NCBI GenBank assembly: GCA_045591315.1
Contig: JAZNSN010000045.1
Coordinates: 1-64,000, forward strand
DNA from: HGM04593 sp045591315
GTDB lineage: Bacteria; Bacteroidota; Bacteroidia; Bacteroidales; Bacteroidaceae
Direction: 5' to 3'
DNA length: 64,000 bases
The position numbers were made by a program, and so were the translations under genes. The notes under the pieces were generated by a model that was not told the origin of the DNA, made no database searches, and saw nothing but the letters and a program-made list of their open reading frames with translations. Positions within the stretch are counted from its first letter, which is position 1. Each line of letters begins with the position of its first letter. Shown piece by piece: positions 43,601 to 51,479 of the stretch.

Positions 43601-45072
43601 GTATAAAGATTACTGTACTTCCTAAAATAAAAGACGACGAAAGAAGTGATTTTGCAAAGATGATGCAGTACCCGGTAAGGGCACTCATGATGATACGCAA
43701 TATCTCATTCAACTATACCAATGCATATGCCATGAATCTGCCAGGTTTCATGCCTGAAACCGGTGACATCTTCGGCCAGAAGAAAGTCGATGGCAGATAT
43801 GCGCCAGGATTGGATTTCGCATTCGGACTTACCGGTGACAGCTATCTGGGGAAAGCACAGCGCCGCAACTGGCTTTTGAAGAATGACAGTGTTGCAGCTC
43901 AAGCCAGCACTACCGCTGCCGAGGACTTGCAGATACGTATGACCCTTGAGCCGCTTAAAGACCTCAAGATTGATTTGAATGCAAGCTGGACACGCAATGA
44001 GAGCAAGATCATACAATTCATGCACGAAGGAATGCCGACAAGCGAATCGGGTGGTTTCTCTATGACTACAATCACGATAGGCAACTCTTTCGGTAACGGA
44101 AGCGATGCCGGAAACAATTATCAGTCGGATGTCTTTGACGACTTTGTAGGCAAGCTCGAAACATACCGTTCAAGGCTTGAGAATATTTACAAGGGAAGCA
44201 AATACCCTGTATCCAGCAATCTGGCAGGAGAAACATACAACCCGAAAAATGGAGCTGTTGACAAATACTCGGCCGACGTAATGATACCCGCATTCCTCGA
44301 TGCATATACCGGAGTATCAAACAGCAAGATTTTCCCGAACATGATGAAAATGCTGCCAAACTGGAAAATCAGATATTCAGGACTTTCAAAGCTGCCGTTC
44401 TTCAGCAAGTACTTCAAGAGCGTTAATATCGAACACGGTTATAAGAGTGTATATGCAGTAGGTTCGTACAGTACCTATGCAACGTACATGGAGTACAGCA
44501 AGGGTATCGGTTTTGTGAACAATACTGCAACAGGCATGCCTACGCCAAGCAGCAGGTACAATATCGGAACAGTATCCATTAATGAAAGCTTTTCGCCTCT
44601 TATCGGTGTTGACGTTACGACTAACAATAACCTGACAATAGGTGCTAAATACATACAGACAAGAATGCTTAACCTTAGCTTGACAGCAATACAGATGGTT
44701 GAGACATACAGCAAGGAGATTGCGTTTAACATCGGATATAAGATTATAAACTTCAAGATGTTCGACTGGGGCAAGAAGGCCAATAAGAAAAAGAAGGAAA
44801 GCAAGAAAGGAAATGACATTAACATACGTGCCGATTTTTCATTCAAGAACACGTCTGCACTATGCCGCAGCATAGACAAAGGGACCACACAGGCAACTAG
44901 CGGAAACAAATCGTTCAACTATTCGCTTACAGCCGACTATGCCTATAGCAAGATGTTGACATTCAGTCTGTACTTTGACAGACAAAAGACCATACCGCTT
45001 ATATCATCCAGTTCGTACCCGACCACGACAACCGACTTCGGCATAAGCATGAAGTTCTCGTTGACAAGATAG
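37678..45072 (+). CDS. sprA: SprA/Sov, type IX secretion outer-membrane translocon
   Basis: A 2464-residue outer-membrane protein, close to Sov (about 2,500) and SprA (about 2,400). A signal peptide (LLIALLASSDMLAQ) leads into a plug/linker region, then a huge barrel of repeated amphipathic strands: NMDFNYNTEATFSYDAKKVN, LDVYYASDSLGTNITYLPEQ, VTFPTNSSLIKGASSLFGIR and FKVSLPVYYSYTKE. A Lys-rich segment of about 20 residues (KKKNAKPANKKKVKKPKP) lies near residue 1905. SprA is known to form the 36-strand pore of the type IX secretion system. Its presence implies that proteins with the C-terminal sorting domain, such as the beta-galactosidase here, are exported. Confidence 0.95.
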   Translation: MKRHTLILLLIALLASSDMLAQSNARIDSVRQAVRNRNKARLEKQHGKDSIPARYPISEVSPITIDDLERHSLDLNTPQNIVTDTIYNDKDTTYSFVTRLGERGILGAPILLSPSEYSQWEHKRSMQRFFRKKNYEEWVNSKEKGKFDFTDMHFDIGPAEKIFGPGGVRIKTQGNAELKIGYSIQSIDNPSLPARSRKTKSFDFDEKFNINVRGSVGDKMNMDFNYNTEATFSYDAKKVNLKYEGKEDEVIKLIEAGNVTFPTNSSLIKGASSLFGIRADLQFGKLLLQTVVSQKTSSTTVVSSKGGTQLNTFELEITNYEENKHFFLAHYFRDNYDRSMSQLPAVLSGVSINRIEVWITNKTSDYNNPRNLVAFTDIAEGSHISNPLWTQTGATAYPSNSSNDLYSQLNTIYSDIRDIDQVNRILGSINGINGGLDYEKISNARLLTSSEYTLNRELGFISLRSALRADEVLAVAYEYTVGGQTYQVGEFSNDVKDSKTTMFVKLIKPNACSPKNGCWDLMMKNVYALGTRSLQSTNFKLDVYYASDSLGTNITYLPEQTLKSKPLIQMLGLDRLDSNNSKEHPNGIFDFIPGYTVDTSTGRIFFPSVEPFGNYLKKKINNDVLAEKYIFQELYDSTKTVAKQLAEKDKFYLIGEYTGSAANVIETGSTNIPRGSVVVTAGGVTLIENSDYQVDYSTGTITILNQNIIDAGTNVQVSLESNTLFNMQRKTFLGLNWMYDYSEDLKFGGTIMSLTEKPLTSKVNMGSEPLRNLMWGFNISWKKESQWLTNLIDRLPFISCTEPSSITLSAEFAKLQAGTSGDVQSEASYIDDFESTENGIDIKSASSWMLSSLPSSMPYSNLTNDIRTGYDRAHMSWYTIDPLFTRRSSSLTPSHIKSDVEQLSNHYVREVYERELYPNKESTYGESSTMSLLNVTYYPNERGPYNLDTDMDFDGKLNNPAKRWGGMTRQLSTTDFEAANIQYLEFWMLDPFIYDQTSMGGDLYFNLGEVSEDILKDGKKFFENGLPASGNNYKYEETVWGRIPTTASLVYAFDNNSGTREQQDMGYNGLSSTDEAKFPAYKEYLAALKGKVRKEVYDSILADPAGDKYHYFRGGDYDAAQKSIIDRYKYFNNSEGNSPSSSGESFSSAAKTTPDVEDANQDFTMDEYESYFQYHISLRPEEMEVGKNYITDKRQVTTKLRNGKTESVNWYKFRIPIDEYEKIVGSIRDFTSIRFIRMFMTQFKKPITLRFATMQLIRGEWRPYMQPIASKNNTAPTISGDFTMSAVSIEEHGDRKPVNYILPPGITRIIDPSQPQLRQDNEQALSLNVNNLGSKESRAVYKKSNLDIRQYERIQLFIHAEAQEADATQLASNDVSLFIRLGSDYKSNYYEYEVPLSITPHGSYDGNSSAAASVVWPQENMIDIPLSKLTNIKVKRNTLRNSNAEGVTNTTIYSEYDEDEPKNRISIVGSPSLGQIKVMMIGVRNNTAHNKSAIVWVNEMRLLGFNNKSGWAAQGNLNIKLSDIGTFAAQGRIETAGFGGIEDKLASRRTDDYYRYSLTGTMDFGRILPPSFKVSLPVYYSYTKEVTSPLYSPFDSDLLLDDVLDSYSGVQRDSIRNIAEVRSIMRNFSISNAKINISSSTPMPYDPANFSFSYSRSTTDNSGSTICWENKLDWKASISYNYSSPLKTIKPFEKMKSKSKWAKILKEWGFNPLPQSLSINTDMTRSYHEIQRRDLNAMASGNEIPITFSQQFYWNRTLAIKWDPTTNLRMSLNTGTNAEIEEPFLPVNKDRFPNEYAIWKDSVKRSIKEFGRPLSYQQSFNASYSLPLNKLPIFEWLTTDIDYSATYNWQRGNNVNRVNFGNNISNKRNITLKGTLNLEKLYNLVPYLEETNKRFASNKSKKKNAKPANKKKVKKPKPFTKEVKLQADTTVTLAHNLKNKKLEITARTKRGEKYKLKYKIIDENNILIKNQDTISIKITVLPKIKDDERSDFAKMMQYPVRALMMIRNISFNYTNAYAMNLPGFMPETGDIFGQKKVDGRYAPGLDFAFGLTGDSYLGKAQRRNWLLKNDSVAAQASTTAAEDLQIRMTLEPLKDLKIDLNASWTRNESKIIQFMHEGMPTSESGGFSMTTITIGNSFGNGSDAGNNYQSDVFDDFVGKLETYRSRLENIYKGSKYPVSSNLAGETYNPKNGAVDKYSADVMIPAFLDAYTGVSNSKIFPNMMKMLPNWKIRYSGLSKLPFFSKYFKSVNIEHGYKSVYAVGSYSTYATYMEYSKGIGFVNNTATGMPTPSSRYNIGTVSINESFSPLIGVDVTTNNNLTIGAKYIQTRMLNLSLTAIQMVETYSKEIAFNIGYKIINFKMFDWGKKANKKKKESKKGNDINIRADFSFKNTSALCRSIDKGTTQATSGNKSFNYSLTADYAYSKMLTFSLYFDRQKTIPLISSSSYPTTTTDFGISMKFSLTR

Positions 45073-45118
45073 GATATATGAAAGTGAACCCGACTATATG
45101 CATAAGTCATTACACAAT

Positions 45119-45148
45119 AAAAGCGAGACAGAGTTCTGTCTCGCTTTT
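45119..45148. terminator. Bidirectional terminator
   Basis: A perfect 13-bp stem (45119-45131 with 45136-45148, AAAAGCGAGACAG), loop AGTT, between sprA and the minus-strand tRNA. Confidence 0.9.
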
Positions 45149-45149
45149 G

Positions 45150-45221
45150 TACCTCAGTCGGGAATCGAACCCGAATCTAATCTTTAGGAGAGATTTATTC
45201 TATCCATTGAACTACTAAGGC
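45150..45221 (-). tRNA. tRNA-Arg (anticodon CCT)
   Basis: 72 bases. The minus strand runs GCCTTAG to CTGAGGT plus discriminator A (two G-U pairs in the acceptor stem). Anticodon stem AATCT/AGATT encloses CTCCTAA, giving CCT. T-arm GGGTTCGATTCCC intact; CCA not encoded. Confidence 0.93.
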
Positions 45222-45403
45222 AAACGAAATACAAATCATTTCTGCTGCGAAGATAATCAAATTATTCCCAACCGTCAAATGCTATAATGCCATTTTGACT
45301 ATAAAAACACAAAAACTGTTATAGATTTTTAAAGTTTAATGCCGCAATATCAAGTATAATGATTATTACATTATATTCGCGACACAAACGACAAACAACA
45401 TTT

Positions 45404-46189
45404 ATGAGAATCACATTAACTATACTGGCCTTCATTTTCATACAGCAGGCATACACACAAGGATTCGAGACACTATGTAACGATGGGCTCAGGAGCCTGA
45501 GGAAAAAGGAGTACAGCAATGCTATAAACAACTTCGAACGAGCTGTGATGATTAGCAACAGCGAAGAGGAAAGATTATATGCTCTTGCCAACCTTGCATT
45601 CTCATACCAGGTAACTGGTGACATGGAAAATGCACTGAAGAACTACAACAAAGCCCTTTTGATAAACAATAAGGAGATTACGCTGATGCAGCAAAGAGCC
45701 GGACTCTACATGTATCTCGACAGTACGGAAAAAGCACTCTCCGACTATAATTTCATACTTGGAGAAGAACCGGGAAACAGGAGCGCTCTATTCGGCAGAG
45801 CACATATTTATACGAATACCGGCCAATACGAAAAAGCCAGGACAGACTTCCATCAGCTAATGCAGATAGACCCGAACGACAGCAATGCCCGTTTGGGATA
45901 TGCCCGGCTTTATCAGAAAGAGAAACGTTACAATGAGTGTCTCATGCTCATAGGGCAGCTCATTGAGGAATCCCCGAACAGAGCCGAATACTATATTACA
46001 AGGAGTAATGTATCGAGAGAATTGGGGCAGAACGAGCTCGCATTGCTTGATGTTGACAAAGCTATTGAACTGGAACCCGACAATGCCAATTTTCATAAAC
46101 TCCGCAGCATACTGCTCAAGAAACTTGGGAAAACAGAGGCCTCGGAACGGAGCATAAACAAAGCAAACAGGCTCACGAACAAGCCATAA
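45404..46189 (+). CDS. Secreted tetratricopeptide-repeat protein
   Basis: A 261-residue protein: signal peptide (RITLTILAFIFIQQAYTQ), then about six TPR motifs covering the whole chain (YALANLAFSYQVTGDMENAL, KNYNKALLIN, ALSDYNFILGEEP, ARTDFHQLMQIDPND, YITRSNVSRELGQNELALLD, VDKAIELEPDNANFHKLRSI). TPRs are protein-protein interaction scaffolds; the partner is not indicated by neighbours. ATG 45404 was chosen over the upstream in-frame codon because it begins the signal peptide. Confidence 0.85.
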   Translation: MRITLTILAFIFIQQAYTQGFETLCNDGLRSLRKKEYSNAINNFERAVMISNSEEERLYALANLAFSYQVTGDMENALKNYNKALLINNKEITLMQQRAGLYMYLDSTEKALSDYNFILGEEPGNRSALFGRAHIYTNTGQYEKARTDFHQLMQIDPNDSNARLGYARLYQKEKRYNECLMLIGQLIEESPNRAEYYITRSNVSRELGQNELALLDVDKAIELEPDNANFHKLRSILLKKLGKTEASERSINKANRLTNKP

Positions 46190-46303
46190 GTACTACAAAT
46201 TATCAGAGGCACCGTTCATTCGAAAAATGTTGCTTTCAATTTTTTCCTATACAAAAACAATAAAAAAAATCACGAATAATGAATTTATTTAACAAAATGG
46301 TTG

Positions 46304-46311
46304 TATTTTTG
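46304..46311 (+). promoter_or_regulatory. -7 box for HTH regulator
   Basis: TATTTTTG, 24 bases before the ATG at 46335. Confidence 0.5.
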
Positions 46312-46334
46312 GGAAACATTGAAAACAATTAACC

Positions 46335-46769
46335 ATGACAGAGAAGACATCCAAGCCCTACAACATTAAAGAGAAGCAGGAGAAGAATGCTGCTTACCGC
46401 TCATTGATAAGAGCTGAATTAGCCGATGAGCTGTATGAAAAAATTCTGAATATCATCGTTATCGACAAGCGTTACAGAGACAAGGATTTCTCAGCAAAGG
46501 AACTTGCCAAGGAGCTGAAAACAAACACGCGATACATATCGGCTGTAATAAACTCACGCTTCAACACCAATTTCTCCTGTCTTGTGAACGAGTATAGAAT
46601 CAAAGAAGCACTTCACAAGATGACAGACAAGAGATTCCTTGACATGACTATAGAAGAAATCGGTACTGCTGTAGGATTTGCCAACCGTCAATCTTTCTAT
46701 GCTTCATTCTACCGCATGATGGGAGAAACACCTAACAACTACAGGAAGAGACATCTTGCAATAAAATAA
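46335..46769 (+). CDS. AraC-type helix-turn-helix protein, DNA-binding part only
   Basis: A 144-residue protein. After 30 residues of charged lead comes an AraC-family DNA-binding domain (about 45-140): FSAKELAKELKTNTRYISAV then IEEIGTAVGFANRQSFYASF and RMMGETPNNYRKRH. There is no sensor domain, so it resembles small XylS/AraC-family proteins controlled by synthesis level or by a partner. It overlaps nothing and precedes the DNA alkylation repair gene by 9 bases, suggesting that it is co-transcribed and perhaps regulates it. Confidence 0.85.
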   Translation: MTEKTSKPYNIKEKQEKNAAYRSLIRAELADELYEKILNIIVIDKRYRDKDFSAKELAKELKTNTRYISAVINSRFNTNFSCLVNEYRIKEALHKMTDKRFLDMTIEEIGTAVGFANRQSFYASFYRMMGETPNNYRKRHLAIK

Positions 46770-46778
46770 TCCATACAG

Positions 46779-47411
46779 ATGATTGAAGACATCCACGGGA
46801 CTATCAAGGAAATAAAGAGGGAGCTCAGGCTTTCCATGAATGGCGTGACTTCAACCCTTCAACGCCGTCAAGGACTGGACTACAAGATAAACTTCGGAGT
46901 AGAAATTCCACGTTTGAAGGCTATTGCTGAAAAATACACGCAAGACAAAGAACTTGCATTGGCCTTGTGGAAGGACAACATAAGGGAATGCAAGATACTC
47001 GCAATATATCTTCTTCCCGAAGAGGAGTACCGGAATGTTGCAGAAGAGTGGATAGCAGACACCAGATACACTGAAATTGCAGATAGGCTTGCCATGCACA
47101 TCCTCAACAGGATTGACTGCGCTGCAACAAAAGCCTTGAGCTGGATACATATAGAAGAGGGGTTGTTCAACTATTGCGGATACATGACACTCTCACACCT
47201 TTTCCGTAATGGCTGCACCTTAAATAACGAGGAAGAGCAACTGCTATTCAGCAATATTGCAGACCTAATAGAGTCCGAAGAGAGACTAAGCCTAAAAAAA
47301 TGCGCGTTCAATACCTTGCAGCATTATCTTGAGGCCGATGCTGAAAGAGAAGGAAGGCTTAAAGCCACATTGCATGACAAAAGGAAAACAGGGTTACTCG
47401 AACTGTTATAG
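46779..47411 (+). CDS. DNA alkylation repair (AlkC/AlkD HEAT-like) protein
   Basis: A 210-residue all-helical protein of the DNA alkylation repair family (AlkD-like HEAT solenoid). It shows NFGVEIPRLKAIAEKY, LALALWKDNIRECKILAIYL and AEEWIADTRYTEIADRLAMH, the tandem helices of that fold. AlkD removes N3/N7-alkylpurines without base flipping. The catalytic Trp/Asp positions could not be assigned with certainty by eye, so a non-enzymatic homologue is possible. It follows the HTH gene directly. Confidence 0.75.
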   Translation: MIEDIHGTIKEIKRELRLSMNGVTSTLQRRQGLDYKINFGVEIPRLKAIAEKYTQDKELALALWKDNIRECKILAIYLLPEEEYRNVAEEWIADTRYTEIADRLAMHILNRIDCAATKALSWIHIEEGLFNYCGYMTLSHLFRNGCTLNNEEEQLLFSNIADLIESEERLSLKKCAFNTLQHYLEADAEREGRLKATLHDKRKTGLLELL

Positions 47412-47531
47412 CGTTTACGGCAAAAGAGATACAAACAACTGCCGGCTACAACTGTGGTCGGTTTTTGTATGATTAAACATTTATTTATTCAAATTTAGAT
47501 GCCAAACTATATCTTATTATAAAAAAAGAGG

Positions 47532-47539
47532 TAACTTTG
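47532..47539 (+). promoter_or_regulatory. -7 box for Fur-family gene
   Basis: TAACTTTG, 17 bases before the ATG at 47556. Confidence 0.55.
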
Positions 47540-47555
47540 TAGCAATAGATAAGTA

Positions 47556-48035
47556 ATGGACAACAAGATTGCGGAAACAGCGAACCGGATTTTTACCGAA
47601 TATCTCAAGGAGAACAAGTGCCGCTGCACACCGGAGCGATTTGCTATTCTGAACGCCATATATTCAATAAATGGAAGCTTCGAAATAGACGACCTGCTCA
47701 GATACCTTGAACAGAATGAGAGATTCAGGGTAAGCCGTGCAACAATATATAATACTATTGCTTTGCTGATAAATGCAAACCTTGTAACACACCACCAGTT
47801 CGGTTCTGTCTCAAAGTATGAGAAATGCTACGGAAACGCAAAAGCGCATACAATTTGCACACAATGCGGAAAAGTGACAGAAATAGGCAGCCTCGATCTG
47901 ACCGGAGCCATTACGGCAAGTATTAAGAAATTTCATTTAACCCACTATTCGCTCTACCTGTACGGACTATGCAACAAGTGTAACCAGACCTTGAAAAGAC
48001 GTAAGGCGCGAATGATAAAAAAAGACAAGAAATGA
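47556..48035 (+). CDS. Fur-family transcriptional regulator
   Basis: A 159-residue metalloregulator. The winged-helix domain (residues about 15-85) has RCTPERFAILNAI and SRATIYNTIALLINANLV; the dimer domain carries CxxC pairs CTQC (near 108) and CNKC (near 146) for a structural zinc. Likely Fur, PerR or Zur type; iron, peroxide or zinc cannot be separated because the H-rich metal sites are only partly apparent. Its end overlaps purA by 4 bases, so the two are translated together. Confidence 0.9.
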   Translation: MDNKIAETANRIFTEYLKENKCRCTPERFAILNAIYSINGSFEIDDLLRYLEQNERFRVSRATIYNTIALLINANLVTHHQFGSVSKYEKCYGNAKAHTICTQCGKVTEIGSLDLTGAITASIKKFHLTHYSLYLYGLCNKCNQTLKRRKARMIKKDKK

Positions 48036-49300
48036 GACAGAACATAGACGTACTCTTGGGCCTGCAATGGGGCGACGAAGGTAAAGGAAAGGTTGTTGAC
48101 GTACTGACACCCGGATATGACGTTGTAGCACGTTTCCAGGGTGGACCTAACGCCGGACACACACTTGAGTTCGACGGCAAGAAATTCGTTCTCCGTTCAA
48201 TACCGTCAGGCATATTTCAGGGCGGAAAAACCAATATCATCGGAAACGGTGTGGTTCTAGACCCGGCACTCTTCAAAGGAGAGGCAGAAGATCTCATGAA
48301 AGCCGGATACGACCTTACCAAAAACCTTTTCATCTCGAAGAAAGCACACCTTATATTACCTACTCATAGAGTGCTTGACGCCGCATACGAGGCTGCCAAA
48401 GGCGATGCAAAGGTCGGAACGACAGGTAAAGGCATCGGCCCCACATACACCGACAAGATAAGCCGTAACGGCTTGCGAGTAGGTGATATACTTGAAAACT
48501 TCGAGGAGAAATACGCACAAGCGAAGGCACGTCATGAGCAGATTCTCAAGAATATGAACTACAGCTACGACATCACCGAAATGGAGAAGGCGTGGCTCGA
48601 AGGTATCGGTTTCTTGAAGAAGTTCCGTCTTATCGACAGCGAACAGTTCATCAATGACCTCATGAACGAGGGCAAGACAATCCTTTGCGAGGGAGCACAA
48701 GGAAGCCTTCTTGACATTGACTTCGGCAGCTATCCGTTTGTAACCTCATCGAACACCGTCAGTGCCGGTGCATGTACAGGCCTAGGAGTTGCACCTAACA
48801 GAATAGGCAATGTCTATGGTATCACAAAGGCATACTGTACAAGAGTCGGTTCGGGACCGTTCCCCACTGAGCTGTTCGACAAGGACGGTGCAGAGATGCG
48901 CGACCGCGGACATGAATACGGTGCAGTAACAGGCCGTGAGCGCCGTTGCGGCTGGATTGACCTTGTAGCGCTCAAATACACCATAATGATCAACGGTGTC
49001 ACACACCTCATTCTAATGAAGAGCGATGTGCTTGACACGTTCCCAACGATAAAAGCATGTATCGCATACAAGAAGAACGGCGAGACACTCTACCATGCTC
49101 CATACGACCTTGAAGGAGTAGAACCTGTCTATACAGAGCTCAAGGGCTGGATGACAGACCTCACAAAACTCAAGAGCGAGGAAGAACTCCCGGAGGCATT
49201 CAAGGAGTATATCAAGTTCCTAGAGAACGAGCTCGGTGTGCCAGTAAAATATCTTTCCATAGGCCCCGACCGCGACCAGACCATTACACGCAACATCTGA
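48032..49300 (+). CDS. purA: Adenylosuccinate synthetase
   Basis: A 422-residue enzyme that makes adenylosuccinate from IMP, aspartate and GTP, the first committed step to AMP. Conserved elements: LQWGDEGKGKVVDVL (GTP/IMP site), NAGHTLEF, TTGKGIGPTYTDKISRNG, GAQGSLLDIDFG and GRERRCGWIDLVALK. Complete and of normal length. The coupling to a Fur-type gene is notable since purine synthesis and metal regulation are not usually joined. Confidence 0.97.
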   Translation: MRQNIDVLLGLQWGDEGKGKVVDVLTPGYDVVARFQGGPNAGHTLEFDGKKFVLRSIPSGIFQGGKTNIIGNGVVLDPALFKGEAEDLMKAGYDLTKNLFISKKAHLILPTHRVLDAAYEAAKGDAKVGTTGKGIGPTYTDKISRNGLRVGDILENFEEKYAQAKARHEQILKNMNYSYDITEMEKAWLEGIGFLKKFRLIDSEQFINDLMNEGKTILCEGAQGSLLDIDFGSYPFVTSSNTVSAGACTGLGVAPNRIGNVYGITKAYCTRVGSGPFPTELFDKDGAEMRDRGHEYGAVTGRERRCGWIDLVALKYTIMINGVTHLILMKSDVLDTFPTIKACIAYKKNGETLYHAPYDLEGVEPVYTELKGWMTDLTKLKSEEELPEAFKEYIKFLENELGVPVKYLSIGPDRDQTITRNI

Positions 49301-49329
49301 TTGCGCAATAACCAGATAAAAGAGATTTT

Positions 49330-50040
49330 ATGTTCCTGACAACACAAGTGGGATATGTCGGATACGATTATACCTACATTATAATATTCATCGGTGTTGC
49401 CATTCTGAGCTATATTGTTCAGGCAAACCTGAAGAGCAAGTTTGCAAAGTTCGCAAAGATACCTGTCGTAATGACAGGACGGGAAATTGCGGAAAAGATG
49501 CTCCGCGACAACGGTATATACGACGTAAAGGTCATAAGCACGCCAGGCATGCTCACCGACCATTACAACCCGGCAAACAAAACAGTCAACCTTAGCGAAG
49601 GAGTATATAGCTCCGCAAGCATTGCCGCTGCTGCTGTTGCCGCACATGAATGCGGACACGCAATCCAGCATGCTAGGGCATATGCTCCGCTCAAGATGCG
49701 TTCGGCGCTTGTGCCTATAGTATCATTCTCTTCAAGCATCATGTCATGGGTACTTCTGATAGGCATACTGACAGTCGAGAGCTTTCCACAGTTATTGCTT
49801 GCCGGCATAATTCTATTTGCAACTACCACAGCATTCAGTTTCATCACCCTGCCGGTAGAGATTGACGCAAGCAAGAGAGCACTCGTATGGCTAGAGAGAG
49901 CCGGAGTAACAAATTCGGGCAACCACAAGTATGCGACAAGCGCACTTCGCTCGGCTGCATACACCTATGTAGTGGCAGCTTTGTCATCATTGGCAACACT
50001 GCTATACTATGTGATGATATACATGAACAGACGCGACTAA
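49330..50040 (+). CDS. Neutral zinc metallopeptidase (YugP-like)
   Basis: A 236-residue membrane-bound peptidase. An N-terminal helix (YIIIFIGVAILSYIVQANL), then the soluble core with AHECGHAIQHARAYAPL (His106, Glu107, His110 as zinc-binding HExxH-type motif) and two or three C-terminal helices. This is the Zn_peptidase_2/DUF2268-like YugP family; the substrate is not known. It sits 29 bases after purA and 10 before hisS, so it is probably in the same transcript. Confidence 0.9.
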   Translation: MFLTTQVGYVGYDYTYIIIFIGVAILSYIVQANLKSKFAKFAKIPVVMTGREIAEKMLRDNGIYDVKVISTPGMLTDHYNPANKTVNLSEGVYSSASIAAAAVAAHECGHAIQHARAYAPLKMRSALVPIVSFSSSIMSWVLLIGILTVESFPQLLLAGIILFATTTAFSFITLPVEIDASKRALVWLERAGVTNSGNHKYATSALRSAAYTYVVAALSSLATLLYYVMIYMNRRD

Positions 50041-50050
50041 CACTATAAAA

Positions 50051-51412
50051 ATGGCAGCTAAACCATCCATACCAAAGGGTACAAGAGACTTCTCCCCTAT
50101 TGAGATGTCCAAGAGAAATTATATATTCGACACAATACGTGAAGCATTCCACATATTCGGTTTCGAGCAGATAGAGACTCCTGCAATGGAGAACCTATCG
50201 ACGCTAATGGGCAAATATGGCGAGGAAGGCGACAAGCTCCTATTCAAGATACAGAATTCGGGCGACTACTTCAGCGGACTTACCGACGAAGAGCTCCTTA
50301 GCCGAAATGCAGCTAAGCTCGCATCTAAGTTCTGCGAGAAAGGATTACGCTACGACCTTACCGTTCCGTTTGCGCGATACGTGGTAATGCACCGCGAGGA
50401 ACTCACATTCCCGTTCAAGCGTTATCAGATACAGCCGGTATGGCGTGCCGACAGGCCACAAAAAGGGCGTTACCGTGAGTTCTACCAGTGCGATGCCGAC
50501 ATCATTGGAAACAATTCGCTTATAAACGAAGTTGAACTCATACAGCTCATTGATCATGTATTCGGCAAGTTGAACATCCGTGTTGCCATCAAACTCAACA
50601 ACCGCAAGGTGCTTGCCGGCATAGCCGACGTAATCGGGGAACCCGACAAGATAATAGATATAACCGTCGCCATTGACAAGATAGACAAGATCGGGCTTGA
50701 CGGAGTCATTGCCGAGCTGAAAAGCAAAGGCATAAGTGACACATCGGTAGAGAAACTGCTCCCGATACTCAAGGCCCAAGGCGGCAATAGCGAGAAGCTG
50801 AATATAATTGCAGAGACACTCAAAGGCAATACCATAGGCGAGAAGGGTGTTGAAGAGATACGTTTCATCCTTGATGCATTCGAGAGTCTCGAACTCAACA
50901 GCACACTTGACCTTGATCTCACCCTTGCACGCGGACTCAACTACTACACAGGAGCAATACTTGAAGTTAAGGCCCTTGATGTTGCAATAGGCAGCATTAC
51001 CGGCGGAGGAAGATACGACAACCTCACCGGCGTATTCGGAATGGAAGGCGTTTCGGGCGTAGGAATATCATTCGGTGCTGACAGAATATACGATGTAATG
51101 AACCAGCTCGACCTCTACCCGAAGGAGTCGATACACACCACACAGGTAATGTTTGTGAACTTCGGAGAGAAAGAAGCCATGCACTCGCTTCGTATTATTG
51201 CAGGGCTACGCAAAGCCGGCATTTCAGCAGAACTCTTCCCAAGCAGCGACAAGATGAAAAAGCAGATGGGATACGCGAACAGCCATTCGATTCCATACGT
51301 AGCCATTATCGGTGAGCAGGAGATGAATGACGGAACAGTTGCCTTGAAGAACATGACGACAGGCGAACAGAAAACAGTGACTGCAGAAGAACTGAAGAAT
51401 ATACTTTCATAA
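50051..51412 (+). CDS. hisS: Histidyl-tRNA synthetase
   Basis: A 453-residue class II synthetase. Motif 1 region GTRDFSPIEMSKRNYIFDTI, motif 2 PVWRADRPQKGRYREFYQCD, histidine motif LARGLNYYTGAI and motif 3 GGGRYDNLTG, then the anticodon-binding domain (from about 360: QVMFVNFGEKEAMHSLRIIA). Complete and normal. It ends the purA-containing plus-strand cluster at a very long terminator. Confidence 0.97.
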   Translation: MAAKPSIPKGTRDFSPIEMSKRNYIFDTIREAFHIFGFEQIETPAMENLSTLMGKYGEEGDKLLFKIQNSGDYFSGLTDEELLSRNAAKLASKFCEKGLRYDLTVPFARYVVMHREELTFPFKRYQIQPVWRADRPQKGRYREFYQCDADIIGNNSLINEVELIQLIDHVFGKLNIRVAIKLNNRKVLAGIADVIGEPDKIIDITVAIDKIDKIGLDGVIAELKSKGISDTSVEKLLPILKAQGGNSEKLNIIAETLKGNTIGEKGVEEIRFILDAFESLELNSTLDLDLTLARGLNYYTGAILEVKALDVAIGSITGGGRYDNLTGVFGMEGVSGVGISFGADRIYDVMNQLDLYPKESIHTTQVMFVNFGEKEAMHSLRIIAGLRKAGISAELFPSSDKMKKQMGYANSHSIPYVAIIGEQEMNDGTVALKNMTTGEQKTVTAEELKNILS

Positions 51413-51421
51413 AAAGTAAAT

Positions 51422-51476
51422 AATGCAATTTCCCCTCAAGGTACGGTTACCGTAAACCTTGAGGGGAAATTGCATT
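51422..51476. terminator. Long bidirectional terminator, branched
   Basis: A perfect 21-bp stem (51422-51442 with 51456-51476) whose loop itself contains ACGGT-T-ACCGT (51443-51453). It serves hisS (+) and the lipoprotein gene (-). Confidence 0.9.
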
Positions 51477-51479
51477 CTG

